64,000 bases of DNA from the NCBI GenBank assembly GCA_947496865.1, contig CANMEE010000001.1, positions 1,045,501 to 1,109,500 of the forward strand. Direction: 5' to 3'. The notes under the pieces are model-generated. The model was not told the DNA's origin, ran no database searches, and saw only the letters and a list, made by a program, of their open reading frames with translations. The first letter of the stretch is position 1. Every line of letters starts with the position of its first letter. Both the position numbers and the translations under genes were made by a program. This DNA is from an uncultured Sphingomonadaceae bacterium (lineage in GTDB: Bacteria > Pseudomonadota > Alphaproteobacteria > Sphingomonadales > Sphingomonadaceae). Below, piece after piece: positions 53,067 through 61,950 of this stretch.

Positions 53067-53717
53067 TTATTCCCGAACTGCTCGTAATGCCGCACCAGCG
53101 GCAAACGGTGTGATCGCGACGAGCAATAAAGACACAGCGCTGAGGAATAATAGCGCGCTGTTCGTTCGATCTGCCAAGCTACCAGCGCCAAAGATCAGCA
53201 AAGGGATAGCCAGCGGCACCAATAGCAATCCGCCCAAAGCGCCTGCCCCTTTCAGACCAGAGGTCAAGGCGGCGATCATTACGGCCAATCCGGCCAGCGC
53301 AGGTGTGGCGATGGCCAGGCTGGCGAGCAAGGTGACCAGTGATGACCCTTCCAAACCCATTAGCCCGCTGGCAAGCAAGGCGGCGAACAAAAGTGGTGGA
53401 CCAAAGGCCAGCCAGTGCGAGATTAATCGGGCAAATGCGATCAACTCGTCGGTAATACCGCGCACGATCAATTGATCATATAGTCCATTGTCGAGATCTG
53501 GCTGTACCAGCCGGTCAAGGGGAAGCAGCGTTGCCAGCAAGGCTGCGATCCACAATATCCCGCCGCCTGTCTGGAGCAGCAAATCACGATCTGGCCCGAC
53601 AGCAAAGGGGAATAGTGTTGCAGCCGACAGATAGAAAATTACCGGTAGCCAAGTCCCGCCGCTGGCGTAGCTTTGCCGGACATCGCGCCAGACCAACGTC
53701 TTGAGCACCCCGATCAT
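53067..53717 (-). CDS. ccmB: Haem exporter protein CcmB
   Basis: Integral membrane protein of 216 residues with six hydrophobic segments, partner of CcmA in the cytochrome c maturation ABC unit. Recognised by WRDVRQSY at the start and PLDRLVQPDLDNGLYDQLIVRG. Its start overlaps the ccmA stop (ATGA). The rest of the ccm cluster (ccmC-ccmI) is not in the window. Confidence 0.9.
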   Translation of the reverse strand: MIGVLKTLVWRDVRQSYASGGTWLPVIFYLSAATLFPFAVGPDRDLLLQTGGGILWIAALLATLLPLDRLVQPDLDNGLYDQLIVRGITDELIAFARLISHWLAFGPPLLFAALLASGLMGLEGSSLVTLLASLAIATPALAGLAVMIAALTSGLKGAGALGGLLLVPLAIPLLIFGAGSLADRTNSALLFLSAVSLLLVAITPFAAGAALRAVRE

Positions 53718-54352
53718 AGCGGTGTCTCCATCTGCTCCAACGCAGCCAATTCCAGTGTCAGATCCAATGCAATGGGTAGTGCGATATGGCTGGCGGCCAA
53801 AATCATGCCGCCATTATCAAGATGCGCTTGCAAAGTTTTGCCCAGCAGCGCGACCGATGCGGTGTCTAGGCCGTTGGCGGGTTCATCCAGCAACCATAAA
53901 TTGGCTGATGAGAGAAATGTGCGCGCTAGGCGTGCGCGTTGCCGCTGACCGGTTGAGAAATAGCGGATGGGGACTTCAGCCAAATGTCCCATGCCCACCG
54001 CAGCCATTGCGTTCAAACAATCGGCGTCCGTTTTGCCATCAAGCCTGGCCCAAAAGCGCAGCGCACCAGAAAGCGGCAGGTTTTCATCGAGCGCCATCCG
54101 GTCGTCGCATAAGGTGATCGATAGCGGCGTGTCGAGTGATCCTGAGAAGGGCTGCAGCAGACCGGCGATTAATCGGAGCAGGCTAGATTTTCCAACCCCA
54201 TTGGGCCCGGTGACCAGCCCTGCCTGTCCCGGCGTGAGAACAAAATTCAAGTCGCGAAACAGCATTTTCTCACCGCGCACGCAGGACAGCGCTAGGGCGC
54301 GCAGGCTATCGCCCGCTTCATTCCGCATTTTGGTTGACGCCCCTCGGTTCAT
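53714..54352 (-). CDS. ccmA: Haem exporter ATP-binding protein CcmA
   Basis: A 212-residue ABC ATPase of the System I cytochrome c maturation machinery. Walker [10 protein letters not shown], signature [13 protein letters not shown], Walker [13 protein letters not shown] and the His switch AASH are seen. A second start at 54328 (MRNEAG) has GAGGGG upstream and may be the real one. It forms a two-gene operon with ccmB. Confidence 0.9.
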   Translation of the reverse strand: MNRGASTKMRNEAGDSLRALALSCVRGEKMLFRDLNFVLTPGQAGLVTGPNGVGKSSLLRLIAGLLQPFSGSLDTPLSITLCDDRMALDENLPLSGALRFWARLDGKTDADCLNAMAAVGMGHLAEVPIRYFSTGQRQRARLARTFLSSANLWLLDEPANGLDTASVALLGKTLQAHLDNGGMILAASHIALPIALDLTLELAALEQMETPL

Positions 54353-54406
54353 AGGGAAGACTTAAGACATGAAACGGCAGCAAAGCCAAGTCAGGAGTAT
54401 CGAAAT

Positions 54407-54703
54407 ATGGTTGCACAACTAAATGATGCCGAACGCGAAGCTGCTTTGGCCGCATTGCCGGACTGGACATATGACAGCGAGCGTGATGCGATTAGCCGCA
54501 AGTTTAAATTTGCTGATTTCACCCAAGCCTTCGCCTTCATGACGCGTGTAGCATTGCATGCTGAAAAAGCGGACCATCATCCCGAATGGTTTAACGTCTA
54601 CAATAATGTCGATATCACGCTGACGACCCATGATGCGGGTGAAAATGGCGGATTATCGGAACGGGATGTTGATTTGGCGAAGAAGATTGAGAGCTTTCTC
54701 TAA
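54407..54703 (+). CDS. phhB: Pterin-4a-carbinolamine dehydratase
   Basis: A 98-residue enzyme that recycles the pterin cofactor of aromatic amino-acid hydroxylases. The signature [20 protein letters not shown] with TLTTHD is complete. Phenylalanine hydroxylase is not in the window, though hppD is 15 kb away. Its stop codon overlaps that of the convergent SDR gene (CTAA). Confidence 0.93.
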   Translation: MVAQLNDAEREAALAALPDWTYDSERDAISRKFKFADFTQAFAFMTRVALHAEKADHHPEWFNVYNNVDITLTTHDAGENGGLSERDVDLAKKIESFL

Positions 54704-55533
54704 TTTTTAGACTCCGCTCCAGCGAGGACGTTGCCGAGGTCGGCTAGTTCGACGGCTTGTTTGCGTAGCCGGCCAGGCATCCAACGGGCCGCAAAGGCCA
54801 GTTGTTTGGCCATTTTGTTCACGGGCCGGTGAACCTTGTTACCATGGACAGCTTCCCATGCTTCGGGACCGATAATCGACACTGGGCTGACGAGTACACC
54901 GCTTTCTTCGAGCCGTTCTTTGCCCGTTTGATTGGTTCCCTCGACCACATCCGAAATGATGTTTGTGTCGACAAAGCCAGGCATTAGCGAGCGGGATTTG
55001 ATACCATATTTGTTAAATTCTAGATCATGCGATTCTGCCAGTCCGCGCACCGCGAATTTTGTTGCACTATAGACGCTGAGGTCGGCCACACCGTAAATGC
55101 CGGCCGCGGATGCGGTATAGAGCACACAGCTGTCTGGTGTGTTTTTCAGCATTTCGAAACAGGCCCGCGTTCCGCTGATGCAGCCGGTAAAATTAATGGC
55201 GATCATCAGGTCGATATCTTCGTCCGTCATCTCTTGAATCGGGCCGCCTTCGCCAATGCCGGCATTGTTAAACAGGACATTCATCGTGCCGCCCGTAATT
55301 GCACCAAAATCAGCAACGGCAGACTTCCAGTTGGCGCGGTTGGTGACATCAAGCTTGTGGACGGAACTTTGACCTTCGGGAAGCAGCGCAGCGGTTTCCG
55401 CCATCCCGGTGTCGTTAATATCAGCAATACCGATATACCAACCCTTGCCAGCAAAATAGCGTGCCACCTCACGGCCCAACCCGGATGCACCGCCGGTGAT
55501 AAATATGGATTTCTGTCCGCTCTGATACGCCAT
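54700..55533 (-). CDS. Short-chain dehydrogenase/reductase
   Basis: A 277-residue NAD(P)-dependent oxidoreductase with [12 protein letters not shown] near residue 14, LFNNAGIG near 88 and [11 protein letters not shown] with the active-site Tyr/Lys. A GAGGAT site precedes the ATG. The substrate is unknown. Confidence 0.87.
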   Translation of the reverse strand: MAYQSGQKSIFITGGASGLGREVARYFAGKGWYIGIADINDTGMAETAALLPEGQSSVHKLDVTNRANWKSAVADFGAITGGTMNVLFNNAGIGEGGPIQEMTDEDIDLMIAINFTGCISGTRACFEMLKNTPDSCVLYTASAAGIYGVADLSVYSATKFAVRGLAESHDLEFNKYGIKSRSLMPGFVDTNIISDVVEGTNQTGKERLEESGVLVSPVSIIGPEAWEAVHGNKVHRPVNKMAKQLAFAARWMPGRLRKQAVELADLGNVLAGAESKN

Positions 55534-55654
55534 TTTTGATCCTCATCCGTTTTATTGATTGTCTTATTGACATTAATGTTTGTTCGAGCGGTTTTTCCGC
55601 AGCAGGTCAAGAGCGATTGGACATATTGGTGAAAGCTGGCCAATAGTATGTTTG

Positions 55655-56440
55655 ATGAATTCTGTCCCTTCCGCCTCCGGTCCAGCCATAAGCTTGAAAA
55701 ATGTCAGCCGTGAATATGGCGCAATTAAAGCTGTGGACAATGTCTCGTTGGAAATCGCCGCAGGCAGTTTTGTTGCTCTGGTTGGGCTGTCGGGATCAGG
55801 CAAATCCACTTTGCTAAAAATGATCAACCGCCTCGTTGACCCTTCGGCCGGAAAAGTCTTGATTGCTGGCGAGAATGTGAAGGTTGCTGACCCGCATGTC
55901 CTGCGCCGTCGAATTGGCTACGTCTTTCAGAATATTGGTCTCTTCCCGCATATGACCATCGCCCGCAATATCGCCATCGGTCTGGAGCTGGCGGGCGAAA
56001 AAAATGGGCGGCGCGAGCGGGTAATGGAACTGCTCGAACTGGTCGAGCTGCCAAAAGAAATGGCCAGTCGGATGGCACATCAATTGAGCGGAGGTCAGCA
56101 GCAACGCGTAGGCGTAGCGCGGGCGCTGGCAACGCGCCCCGGGTTGATGCTGATGGACGAACCCTTTGGCGCGCTGGACCCGGTGACAAGAGATAGCCTT
56201 GCGGGGCAATATAAGGCGCTGCATGAAAAGCTGGGTCTGACGACGATTATCGTCACCCATGATATGGCCGAAGCGCTCTATCTGGCCGACCGCATATTGG
56301 TGATGGAAGGCGGTCAAATCAAAGCAGATGCCACCCCGGCGGAGCTCTTATCCGGTGGCGTGGGTGACGAAGCGGAAGCCTTGGTCGCCATCCCTCGCGC
56401 GCAGGCGGCGCATCTCATCGCGCTGAGCAAAAAGACATGA
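55655..56440 (+). CDS. Osmoprotectant-type ABC transporter ATPase
   Basis: A 261-residue ATPase resembling OpuCA/ProV of glycine-betaine/choline importers. It has Walker A GLSGSGKST, signature LSGGQQQRVGVARAL, Walker B LMLMDEPFGALDP and the His switch IIVTHDMAEAL. It lacks the C-terminal CBS domains that sense ionic strength in OpuA/OpuC. The frame extends upstream to 55580, but the ATG at 55655 fits best. The partner permease overlaps by four bases. Confidence 0.88.
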   Translation: MNSVPSASGPAISLKNVSREYGAIKAVDNVSLEIAAGSFVALVGLSGSGKSTLLKMINRLVDPSAGKVLIAGENVKVADPHVLRRRIGYVFQNIGLFPHMTIARNIAIGLELAGEKNGRRERVMELLELVELPKEMASRMAHQLSGGQQQRVGVARALATRPGLMLMDEPFGALDPVTRDSLAGQYKALHEKLGLTTIIVTHDMAEALYLADRILVMEGGQIKADATPAELLSGGVGDEAEALVAIPRAQAAHLIALSKKT

Positions 56441-57984
56441 GCGAAGCGTGGCAACAGGCCTTTGCGCGGGTGCCCGAGTTGCTGGCCGCGCATGTGCAGT
56501 TGAGCTTTTCGGCCTTGCTGTTCGCTATGGCCTTATGCTTGCCGCTGGCCATTTGGGCGGCGCGCGCGCCGAAAGTGGCGGCAATCATTCTCGGCTTTGC
56601 GAGCCTGATTCAGACCATCCCGGCGCTGGCCTTGCTTGCGCTCTTCTATCCCGTTTTACTGGGTCTATCGGCTTTACTGGGTGGCGGTATATCGGCGCTA
56701 GGGTTTTTGCCTGCCTTACTGGCGCTCACCCTTTACGCGCTGCTGCCAATATTGCGCAATGCGGTTACCGGACTGACGGGTGTCGATCCGGCGGCAAAAC
56801 AGGCCGCCGACGGATTGGGCATGACGGCCACACAAAAACTGCGCCTGGTCGAAGCGCCGCTCGCCGCGCCAACCATCATGGCGGGGATCCGGACAGCAGC
56901 GGTCTGGACTATCGGGGCTGCGACATTGTCAACCACAGTCGGGCAAGCCAGCCTGGGTGATTTGATTTTCGCGGGCCTGCAAACGCAAAACTGGACTTTG
57001 GTCCTTACCGGATGCTTCGCCTCTGCGGGATTGGCGATCACGGTCGACTTGCTTCTCGGCCTTATTGAACGATCAATCCGTGAGCGGCGCAAGATCATCG
57101 CTTGGGGTGCAACCGCCGTGATTGGCATCGGTTTGGCTATCGCCCTCTTGCCGATGTTAGGTGCGCGGGGCGACGTCGTTGTGATCGGCGCGAAAGGTTT
57201 TTCCGAACAATTTATATTGGCACGTCTGATCGGCTCACGACTGGAGGAAGCGGGTTATGAGGTGCGCTATCAGGACGGCCTGGGATCGGCAGTGGTGTTT
57301 CAGGCGGTGGCCGCCGATGATATCGATATATATGTCGATTATTCCGGCACGATCTGGACCAATCAGATGAAACGGTCTGATACGCCGCCCGGCGAAAAAA
57401 TGCTGGACGAGATCGAAAAATGGAGCGCGGCGACCTATGGGGTCACGATGCTCGGAGCCTTAGGCTTTGAGAATACTTATGCTTTTGCGGTCCGCCCCGA
57501 AGACGCGGCAAGCAAGCAACTCAAGACGCTGGATGATTTGGCTCGCGTATCGTCGGATTTTGCGTTCGGTACGGACCTTGAGTTTCTCGAACGGCCGGAA
57601 TGGGTGATGGTCCAAGCCGCCTATCCGATCCGCTTTAAGGAAGCGCGATCGTTTAATCCGACCTTCATGTATCCCGCTTTATCGAGCGGAGAGGTAGATG
57701 TGATTTCGGCTTTTTCTTCGGACGGACGGATTGCTGCCAACGGCTTTGTTGTGCTGCAAGACGGCAAGGGCGCAGTGCCCTCTTATGAAGCGATGCTGTT
57801 GGTGGCACCGGGCCGGAGCGGGGATGATGAATTTATGAATGCGGTCAAACCGCTCGTTGGCGCAATCACGGTGGAAAATATGCGGGAAGCCAATTACAAG
57901 GTCGACCGCGAAGCTGACAAGCAAACGCCCAGACAGGCAGCCCGCTGGCTGGATGAGCGACTTAAAGATAGGAAAGACCAGTAG
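56437..57984 (+). CDS. Osmoprotectant ABC permease fused to substrate-binding domain
   Basis: A 515-residue fusion. The first half (residues about 1-240) has membrane segments and the BPD permease loop (AKQAADGLGMTATQKLRLVEAPLAAPTIM); the second half (from VVIGAKGFSEQFILARLI) is an OpuAC-type ligand-binding domain facing the periplasm. The binding part contains aromatic-rich stretches such as VDYSGTIWTN. Fused OpuBC-like proteins are known. It likely imports a quaternary ammonium compound. The start overlaps the ATPase stop. Confidence 0.88.
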   Translation: MSEAWQQAFARVPELLAAHVQLSFSALLFAMALCLPLAIWAARAPKVAAIILGFASLIQTIPALALLALFYPVLLGLSALLGGGISALGFLPALLALTLYALLPILRNAVTGLTGVDPAAKQAADGLGMTATQKLRLVEAPLAAPTIMAGIRTAAVWTIGAATLSTTVGQASLGDLIFAGLQTQNWTLVLTGCFASAGLAITVDLLLGLIERSIRERRKIIAWGATAVIGIGLAIALLPMLGARGDVVVIGAKGFSEQFILARLIGSRLEEAGYEVRYQDGLGSAVVFQAVAADDIDIYVDYSGTIWTNQMKRSDTPPGEKMLDEIEKWSAATYGVTMLGALGFENTYAFAVRPEDAASKQLKTLDDLARVSSDFAFGTDLEFLERPEWVMVQAAYPIRFKEARSFNPTFMYPALSSGEVDVISAFSSDGRIAANGFVVLQDGKGAVPSYEAMLLVAPGRSGDDEFMNAVKPLVGAITVENMREANYKVDREADKQTPRQAARWLDERLKDRKDQ

Positions 57985-58511
57985 TGACAAGACAGTTTTG
58001 TGCGATGCTCCGGCTGCGTTTTCTGGCCGTTCTAATTCCTCTGTTCATGGCAGCCATTCCAGCGCAGGCGCAAGTGGCAGTGACCTTTTACTCTCATGAT
58101 TTTGGCAAGAATTTCCCGCATGCTTTCTTTGTCATGAAGGGCAAACTCGAAAGCGGAGAGGCCGTCGATACCAGCTTTGGTTTCACCGCAGTAAATGTTT
58201 CTCCCGGTATTTTATGGGGTTCGGTCAAGGGCAAGATCGAGACACCAAAGGCCAAATATATTGCCAGCAGTAACCCGCATTTTACCGTCACCGTAGGGGA
58301 CAGCAAATATCAAGAGCTCATGGCTCTGGTCGCCAAATGGCGCAACAGGCCGCAGAAGAGCTATAGTCTTAACAAGCGCAATTGCGTGCATTTCGCCAGC
58401 GAGGCCGTTGCGATATTGGGATATCGATTCAACGCAAAGACCAAATTCTGGAAAAAACCACGATCCTTCATGGAAGAAGTGATGGCGCTGAACCCGGCAC
58501 TGAAAAAGTAA
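57984..58511 (+). CDS. Secreted protein with permuted papain-like (LRAT/NlpC-type) motif
   Basis: A 175-residue protein with a signal peptide (LVIP-type hydrophobic stretch ending AQAQ). H46 (FPHAFFVMKG) precedes C134 in KRNCVHFASEAV, the order His-before-Cys of circularly permuted papain-fold enzymes, and NCVHF resembles the NCEHF motif of LRAT-type proteins. A hydrolase or acyltransferase is possible but unproven. GTG at 57984 overlaps the transporter stop; ATG at 58005 is the alternative. Confidence 0.65.
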   Translation: MTRQFCAMLRLRFLAVLIPLFMAAIPAQAQVAVTFYSHDFGKNFPHAFFVMKGKLESGEAVDTSFGFTAVNVSPGILWGSVKGKIETPKAKYIASSNPHFTVTVGDSKYQELMALVAKWRNRPQKSYSLNKRNCVHFASEAVAILGYRFNAKTKFWKKPRSFMEEVMALNPALKK

Positions 58512-58529
58512 GAATTGGGTTAGCCGGCA

Positions 58530-58610
58530 CGTTAGTCCTGAGCTTATCGAAGGGCATTTTCAGGCTAGCGCTGGTGGATAGGCATCCTTCGACAGGCTCA
58601 GGACTAACGG
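58530..58610. repeat. REP-like inverted repeat, copy 4
   Basis: Arms 58530-58553 and 58586-58609 carry the same core as the copy at 4609, with TTAT for CTGT in the left arm. It lies between convergent genes and could act as a transcript-end hairpin for both. Confidence 0.88.
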
Positions 58611-58635
58611 CTTCTTCACTCTAGTTCGGCGCCGA

Positions 58636-59253
58636 CTACATCACCATTGTGTTATAATGATGCCAAATGAAAATCGCGACCGATCCGCGATGGGGAGACC
58701 ATGGAAGCGCAATTTTTCGCAAATCCTTTTCGGATGGCCGACTGTCATGACCCAATATATCGCCGACACCGGCTTGAATAGCCAAATCACCGGCCGGCCA
58801 GATATCGGGGCGGCCCAAGGCAAAGAGCAGATAAATTTCCGCTGACCAGCGGCCGATGCCTTTGACCTGCGTGAGCAATGCAATCGCTTCTTCATCATCT
58901 CGCGGCAAGTTGCCGAGATCTAACCCGCCGGATACTATCAGTTCTGCCAGACTGCGGGCATAGCCCTGTTTCTGGCGGGACAGACCGCAGGCGCGTAGCT
59001 CGTCAAATTCGGTTGCGATCAGCGCTTCGGCCGGACAACCGGCACCCAGTCGCGCTTCCAACTTGTTCCAAACCGCGGCTGCGGACGCAACGCTGACTTG
59101 CTGGCCCACAATGGTGCGCAGCAAGGTTTGATAGCCCTCGGGGTTGATTCGCGGCTCGGGATAGCCAGCCGCTGTGATGGCTTTTCCTAGCGCCGGTTCT
59201 ACCTCGCTTATGGCGTCCAAGCTCGCCCTGATCGTCTCTTTTGATAGGCCCAT
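58636..59253 (-). CDS. DNA-3-methyladenine glycosylase II (AlkA-like)
   Basis: A 205-residue base-excision glycosylase of the HhH-GPD family. The helix-hairpin-helix LTQVKGIGRWSAEIYLLFALG is followed by WPAGDLAIQAGV with the catalytic Asp. It is shorter than E. coli AlkA because the N-terminal beta-domain is missing. It removes alkylated bases, and with the YcaQ-like gene gives the window two alkylation-repair genes. Confidence 0.88.
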   Translation of the reverse strand: MGLSKETIRASLDAISEVEPALGKAITAAGYPEPRINPEGYQTLLRTIVGQQVSVASAAAVWNKLEARLGAGCPAEALIATEFDELRACGLSRQKQGYARSLAELIVSGGLDLGNLPRDDEEAIALLTQVKGIGRWSAEIYLLFALGRPDIWPAGDLAIQAGVGDILGHDSRPSEKDLRKIALPWSPHRGSVAIFIWHHYNTMVM

Positions 59254-59356
59254 TGCGGCTTTGCCTCAGCTTACTGCCCTTTTGGGCTCTTGATTCTTTT
59301 TAGTCGAGCGGACATAGCGTGCCGGATTTTGAATGAAAACAGCTTAAGGGGTTTAT

Positions 59357-59674
59357 ATGCCAACCATCCACGTAACCGGTCGTACCGGAGAAGAAAAAGC
59401 CGTTACCGTCGATAGCGGAATGAATGTCATGGAAGCAATTCGCGACAACGGTTTTGACGAATTGCTAGCACTGTGCGGTGGATGTTGTTCTTGCGCTACC
59501 TGCCATGTTCATATCGCCGCCGACTGGAAAGACAAGCTGCCCGCGATGAGCGAGGATGAAGATGATCTGTTGGAAAGCAGCGACCATCGTGATGAGTTTT
59601 CACGGCTTAGCTGCCAGATTGAGTTAAGCGACGATCTCGACGGTCTGAAAGTGAAAATCGCCGAAGAAGACTAA
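59357..59674 (+). CDS. 2Fe-2S ferredoxin (adrenodoxin type)
   Basis: A 105-residue electron carrier with the cluster ligands in [10 protein letters not shown] (C-x5-C-x2-C) and a distal Cys in RLSCQI. The acidic region [13 protein letters not shown] is typical of the adrenodoxin/putidaredoxin group, which serves cytochrome P450 or iron-sulfur assembly. The reductase and partner are not adjacent. A good AAGGGG site precedes the ATG. Confidence 0.92.
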   Translation: MPTIHVTGRTGEEKAVTVDSGMNVMEAIRDNGFDELLALCGGCCSCATCHVHIAADWKDKLPAMSEDEDDLLESSDHRDEFSRLSCQIELSDDLDGLKVKIAEED

Positions 59675-59694
59675 GTCCTTCGGTAAAGCGAGTT

Positions 59695-59726
59695 AAAAAA
59701 GGGGAGCCGTGAAGCTCCCCTTTTTT
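59695..59726 (+). terminator. Terminator after the ferredoxin gene
   Basis: A 13-bp stem (AAAAAAGGGGAGC / GCTCCCCTTTTTT) with a six-base loop and T-run starts 20 bases after the stop. The A-run could let it work for the convergent lipoprotein gene too. Confidence 0.9.
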
Positions 59727-59745
59727 GTGGATTATCAAACGATGA

Positions 59746-60678
59746 CTAGAATCGGATCAGTGCCCGTGGGCCTTCCTCTGCTCCTGCTGCGCTCTTACCA
59801 ATTTTCCAGCTCATTACTTTGCGGCCGTCTTTTTCGGTAAAGCCGTCAACGCTATTGTTAGTCGCCACTGTGCCATTGGTTTCCACTGTTAAAACACCAT
59901 CAATTTCGGAAATTTTGGGCGCTTTTCCTCCACTTTCTTTCATCATCATCATGTTGAATAGACTGCCTTGACCGGCAATGCCGGGTGTGAGCAATTCCAC
60001 TGCGCCATCGCTGCGCCGGACGATCTGGAAGAATGGATATTGCATCTGTGCATCCGGAAGCACGGGGAAGCTGAAATAATTGCCGATTGTGCCGGCTTCG
60101 CTATATTCGACATCGAAAATATTGCCACCGGCATGCTCGACCTTGTTCCAGCCGCGATATTTTTGCAGCTTTTTGGCAAAGGCGACCATGCTCTCGTTGT
60201 CGCCGGGTATAGGTCCACCAAAAAACGCACCTGCCATCACGGATTCTTCTTCATAGCGCTTTTTCTTGCGCTCCTGACTGCGGACATATTGGTCCTTTCT
60301 TTTGGTGATTTCTTCCTCGGTACAATCCCGGTCAGCTACGTCATAAGAACGGTTGCTATTATCGGCGTCCGGGTTGGCATCTTTTCCGTACCGATCATAG
60401 TCATCACCATAGACAGGGCTTACGGCATTGACTTCGCCGTTGCTTTTATAGACGCGATCCCGGCATTTGAGCTTCGCCGGGTCAAACGGCTCATCGCTCG
60501 GTTTTTTTAATTTGCCGTCATCCGGCATGGTCATCTGAATTTGTCCGCTATAACCGAATTCATAGCGATCGCCGTCGAGTATTTTCAGGTTGGCGTTGAA
60601 TTTTCCAGGCAATAAAAAACAACCCGATAGCAAAAGTGGTGCTGACATGGCTGCTACAAATTTGAACATCTGTTTCAT
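59746..60678 (-). CDS. Predicted lipoprotein of unknown function
   Basis: A 310-residue protein with signal peptide and lipobox LLSGC (Cys19). The mature part contains a charged stretch (about residues 115-145: RDCTEEEITKRKDQYVRSQ) and beta-rich segments. No family is recognised. It is directly downstream of rlmB (no gap), so it is probably cotranscribed. Confidence 0.7.
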   Translation of the reverse strand: MKQMFKFVAAMSAPLLLSGCFLLPGKFNANLKILDGDRYEFGYSGQIQMTMPDDGKLKKPSDEPFDPAKLKCRDRVYKSNGEVNAVSPVYGDDYDRYGKDANPDADNSNRSYDVADRDCTEEEITKRKDQYVRSQERKKKRYEEESVMAGAFFGGPIPGDNESMVAFAKKLQKYRGWNKVEHAGGNIFDVEYSEAGTIGNYFSFPVLPDAQMQYPFFQIVRRSDGAVELLTPGIAGQGSLFNMMMMKESGGKAPKISEIDGVLTVETNGTVATNNSVDGFTEKDGRKVMSWKIGKSAAGAEEGPRALIRF

Positions 60679-61431
60679 TTAATTTTCCCTGTCTCTGGTA
60701 TATTCTGCGTAAAGCGCGATCGCGGCGGCATTGGACACGTTCAGGCTCTCCATCTGGGGGGCCATCGGTAGTCTGGCTAGCGCATCACAATGGGCAGCCA
60801 CATTCTGACGGAGTCCTTCGCCTTCTGCGCCCATGACCAGCGCTAATTTGCTCTGTCCCATTATGCTGCCCAGTGTTTCGTCGGCGTCTCCGTCCATACC
60901 GATACGCCAGTATCCGGCCTCGGCAATTTCATCGAGCGCGCGCGCCAGATTGACCACCCGGACCCAGGGAACAATTTCCAAAGCACCAGATGCCGATTTT
61001 GCCAACGTCCCGGATTCAGGCGGGGCATGGCGGTCTTGGGTAATAATCGCTGCGGCATCAAAGGCTGCGGCGGAACGCAAGATGGCGCCCACATTATGAG
61101 GGTCGGTTACCTGGTCGAGCACCAGGATGGGGCGGCCTTTTTCGGCTGCCTTATCCAGCAAATCGCCCAGCCAGATCTCCGGTAGCGGATCAACATCAAG
61201 TACCATGCCTTGATGGGGCGCCTCGCGCGGGATAACCCGGCCAAGATCAGAAACATCGCTATACACAACCGCCAAATCTTCCGGCAGGTTAAGCGTCGCG
61301 AGCGCTTCGCGTGTCCCGGATATTTTCTTCACGAACCGATGCGGATTGGCCAGTGCAGCTTCCACTGCATGTCGGCCCCAGAATTTCAAACCGCCGCCGG
61401 TTTTTTTCACAGATCTATTTTTGCGTGCCAT
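60679..61431 (-). CDS. rlmB: 23S rRNA (guanosine-2'-O)-methyltransferase RlmB
   Basis: SpoU-type RNA methyltransferase of 250 residues that modifies G2251 of 23S rRNA. The knotted SPOUT core shows LDQVTDPHNVGAILRSAAAF (motif 1), ALVMGAEGEGL (motif 2) and LPMAPQMESLNVSNAAAIALY (motif 3); an N-terminal RNA-binding domain precedes it. The ATG at 61431 fits the family; the frame runs further upstream to 61554. Confidence 0.92.
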   Translation of the reverse strand: MARKNRSVKKTGGGLKFWGRHAVEAALANPHRFVKKISGTREALATLNLPEDLAVVYSDVSDLGRVIPREAPHQGMVLDVDPLPEIWLGDLLDKAAEKGRPILVLDQVTDPHNVGAILRSAAAFDAAAIITQDRHAPPESGTLAKSASGALEIVPWVRVVNLARALDEIAEAGYWRIGMDGDADETLGSIMGQSKLALVMGAEGEGLRQNVAAHCDALARLPMAPQMESLNVSNAAAIALYAEYTRDREN

Positions 61432-61589
61432 AACGCTCCTTAGCGGCTCGCCTACGATGGCACACCTGTTTTTTTGGGTCTTTTTCGCAGCAAATGCGTG
61501 ATTTTGAAAGGGCAGGCATTGACACTGGGCCATGCTTTCGTCATTGAGCCGCATCTTGCCAAAAAACGGCTAAGATTAGGCAACCAAAT

Positions 61590-61675
61590 GGACAGGTGGC
61601 CGAGTGGTTAAAGGCAGCAGACTGTAAATCTGCCCGCGTAAGCGTACATAGGTTCGAATCCTATCCTGTCCACCA
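61590..61675 (+). tRNA. tRNA-Tyr (GTA)
   Basis: Acceptor GGACAGG/CCTGTCC, D-arm with GAGTGG, anticodon loop CTGTAAA giving GTA, a long variable arm, T-arm GGTTCGAATCC, discriminator A and encoded CCA. Length 86 bases, class II tRNA. Confidence 0.97.
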
Positions 61676-61693
61676 TTTTTGGGGAGCAGAGCC

Positions 61694-61823
61694 GATCCGG
61701 CGGATCGGCGTCGGCAAAAATCCCGCAGCGCAAGCAAGGGTGGCCTGATATAGCGGAAACGTCTTCAAAAATATGGTAATTATGTCTCGTGATCGATCCG
61801 GCGGATCGGCGTCGGCAAAAATC
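61694..61823. repeat. Pair of 29-base direct repeats downstream of tRNA-Tyr
   Basis: The identical 29-base unit that starts GATCCGGCGGATCGGCGT occurs at 61694-61722 and 61795-61823, 101 bases apart. It contains the palindrome CCGATCCGGCGGATCGG in the first copy. The 275-base gap holds no gene. Confidence 0.75.
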
Positions 61824-61950
61824 TTGCAGCGCGACTAACGCTCATCGACCATATTCCGACCTTACAGGCATTCAAACGCTCATCAGGCGTGACAAGCACG
61901 CCGGGCTGTGGAAAGGATGCACGCGATAAAATTTGCACATAGGAGAGCAT

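Noticed and set aside
61590..61823. Integrated island at tRNA-Tyr
   Set aside because: There is no integrase gene and no second copy of the tRNA 3' end in the window.
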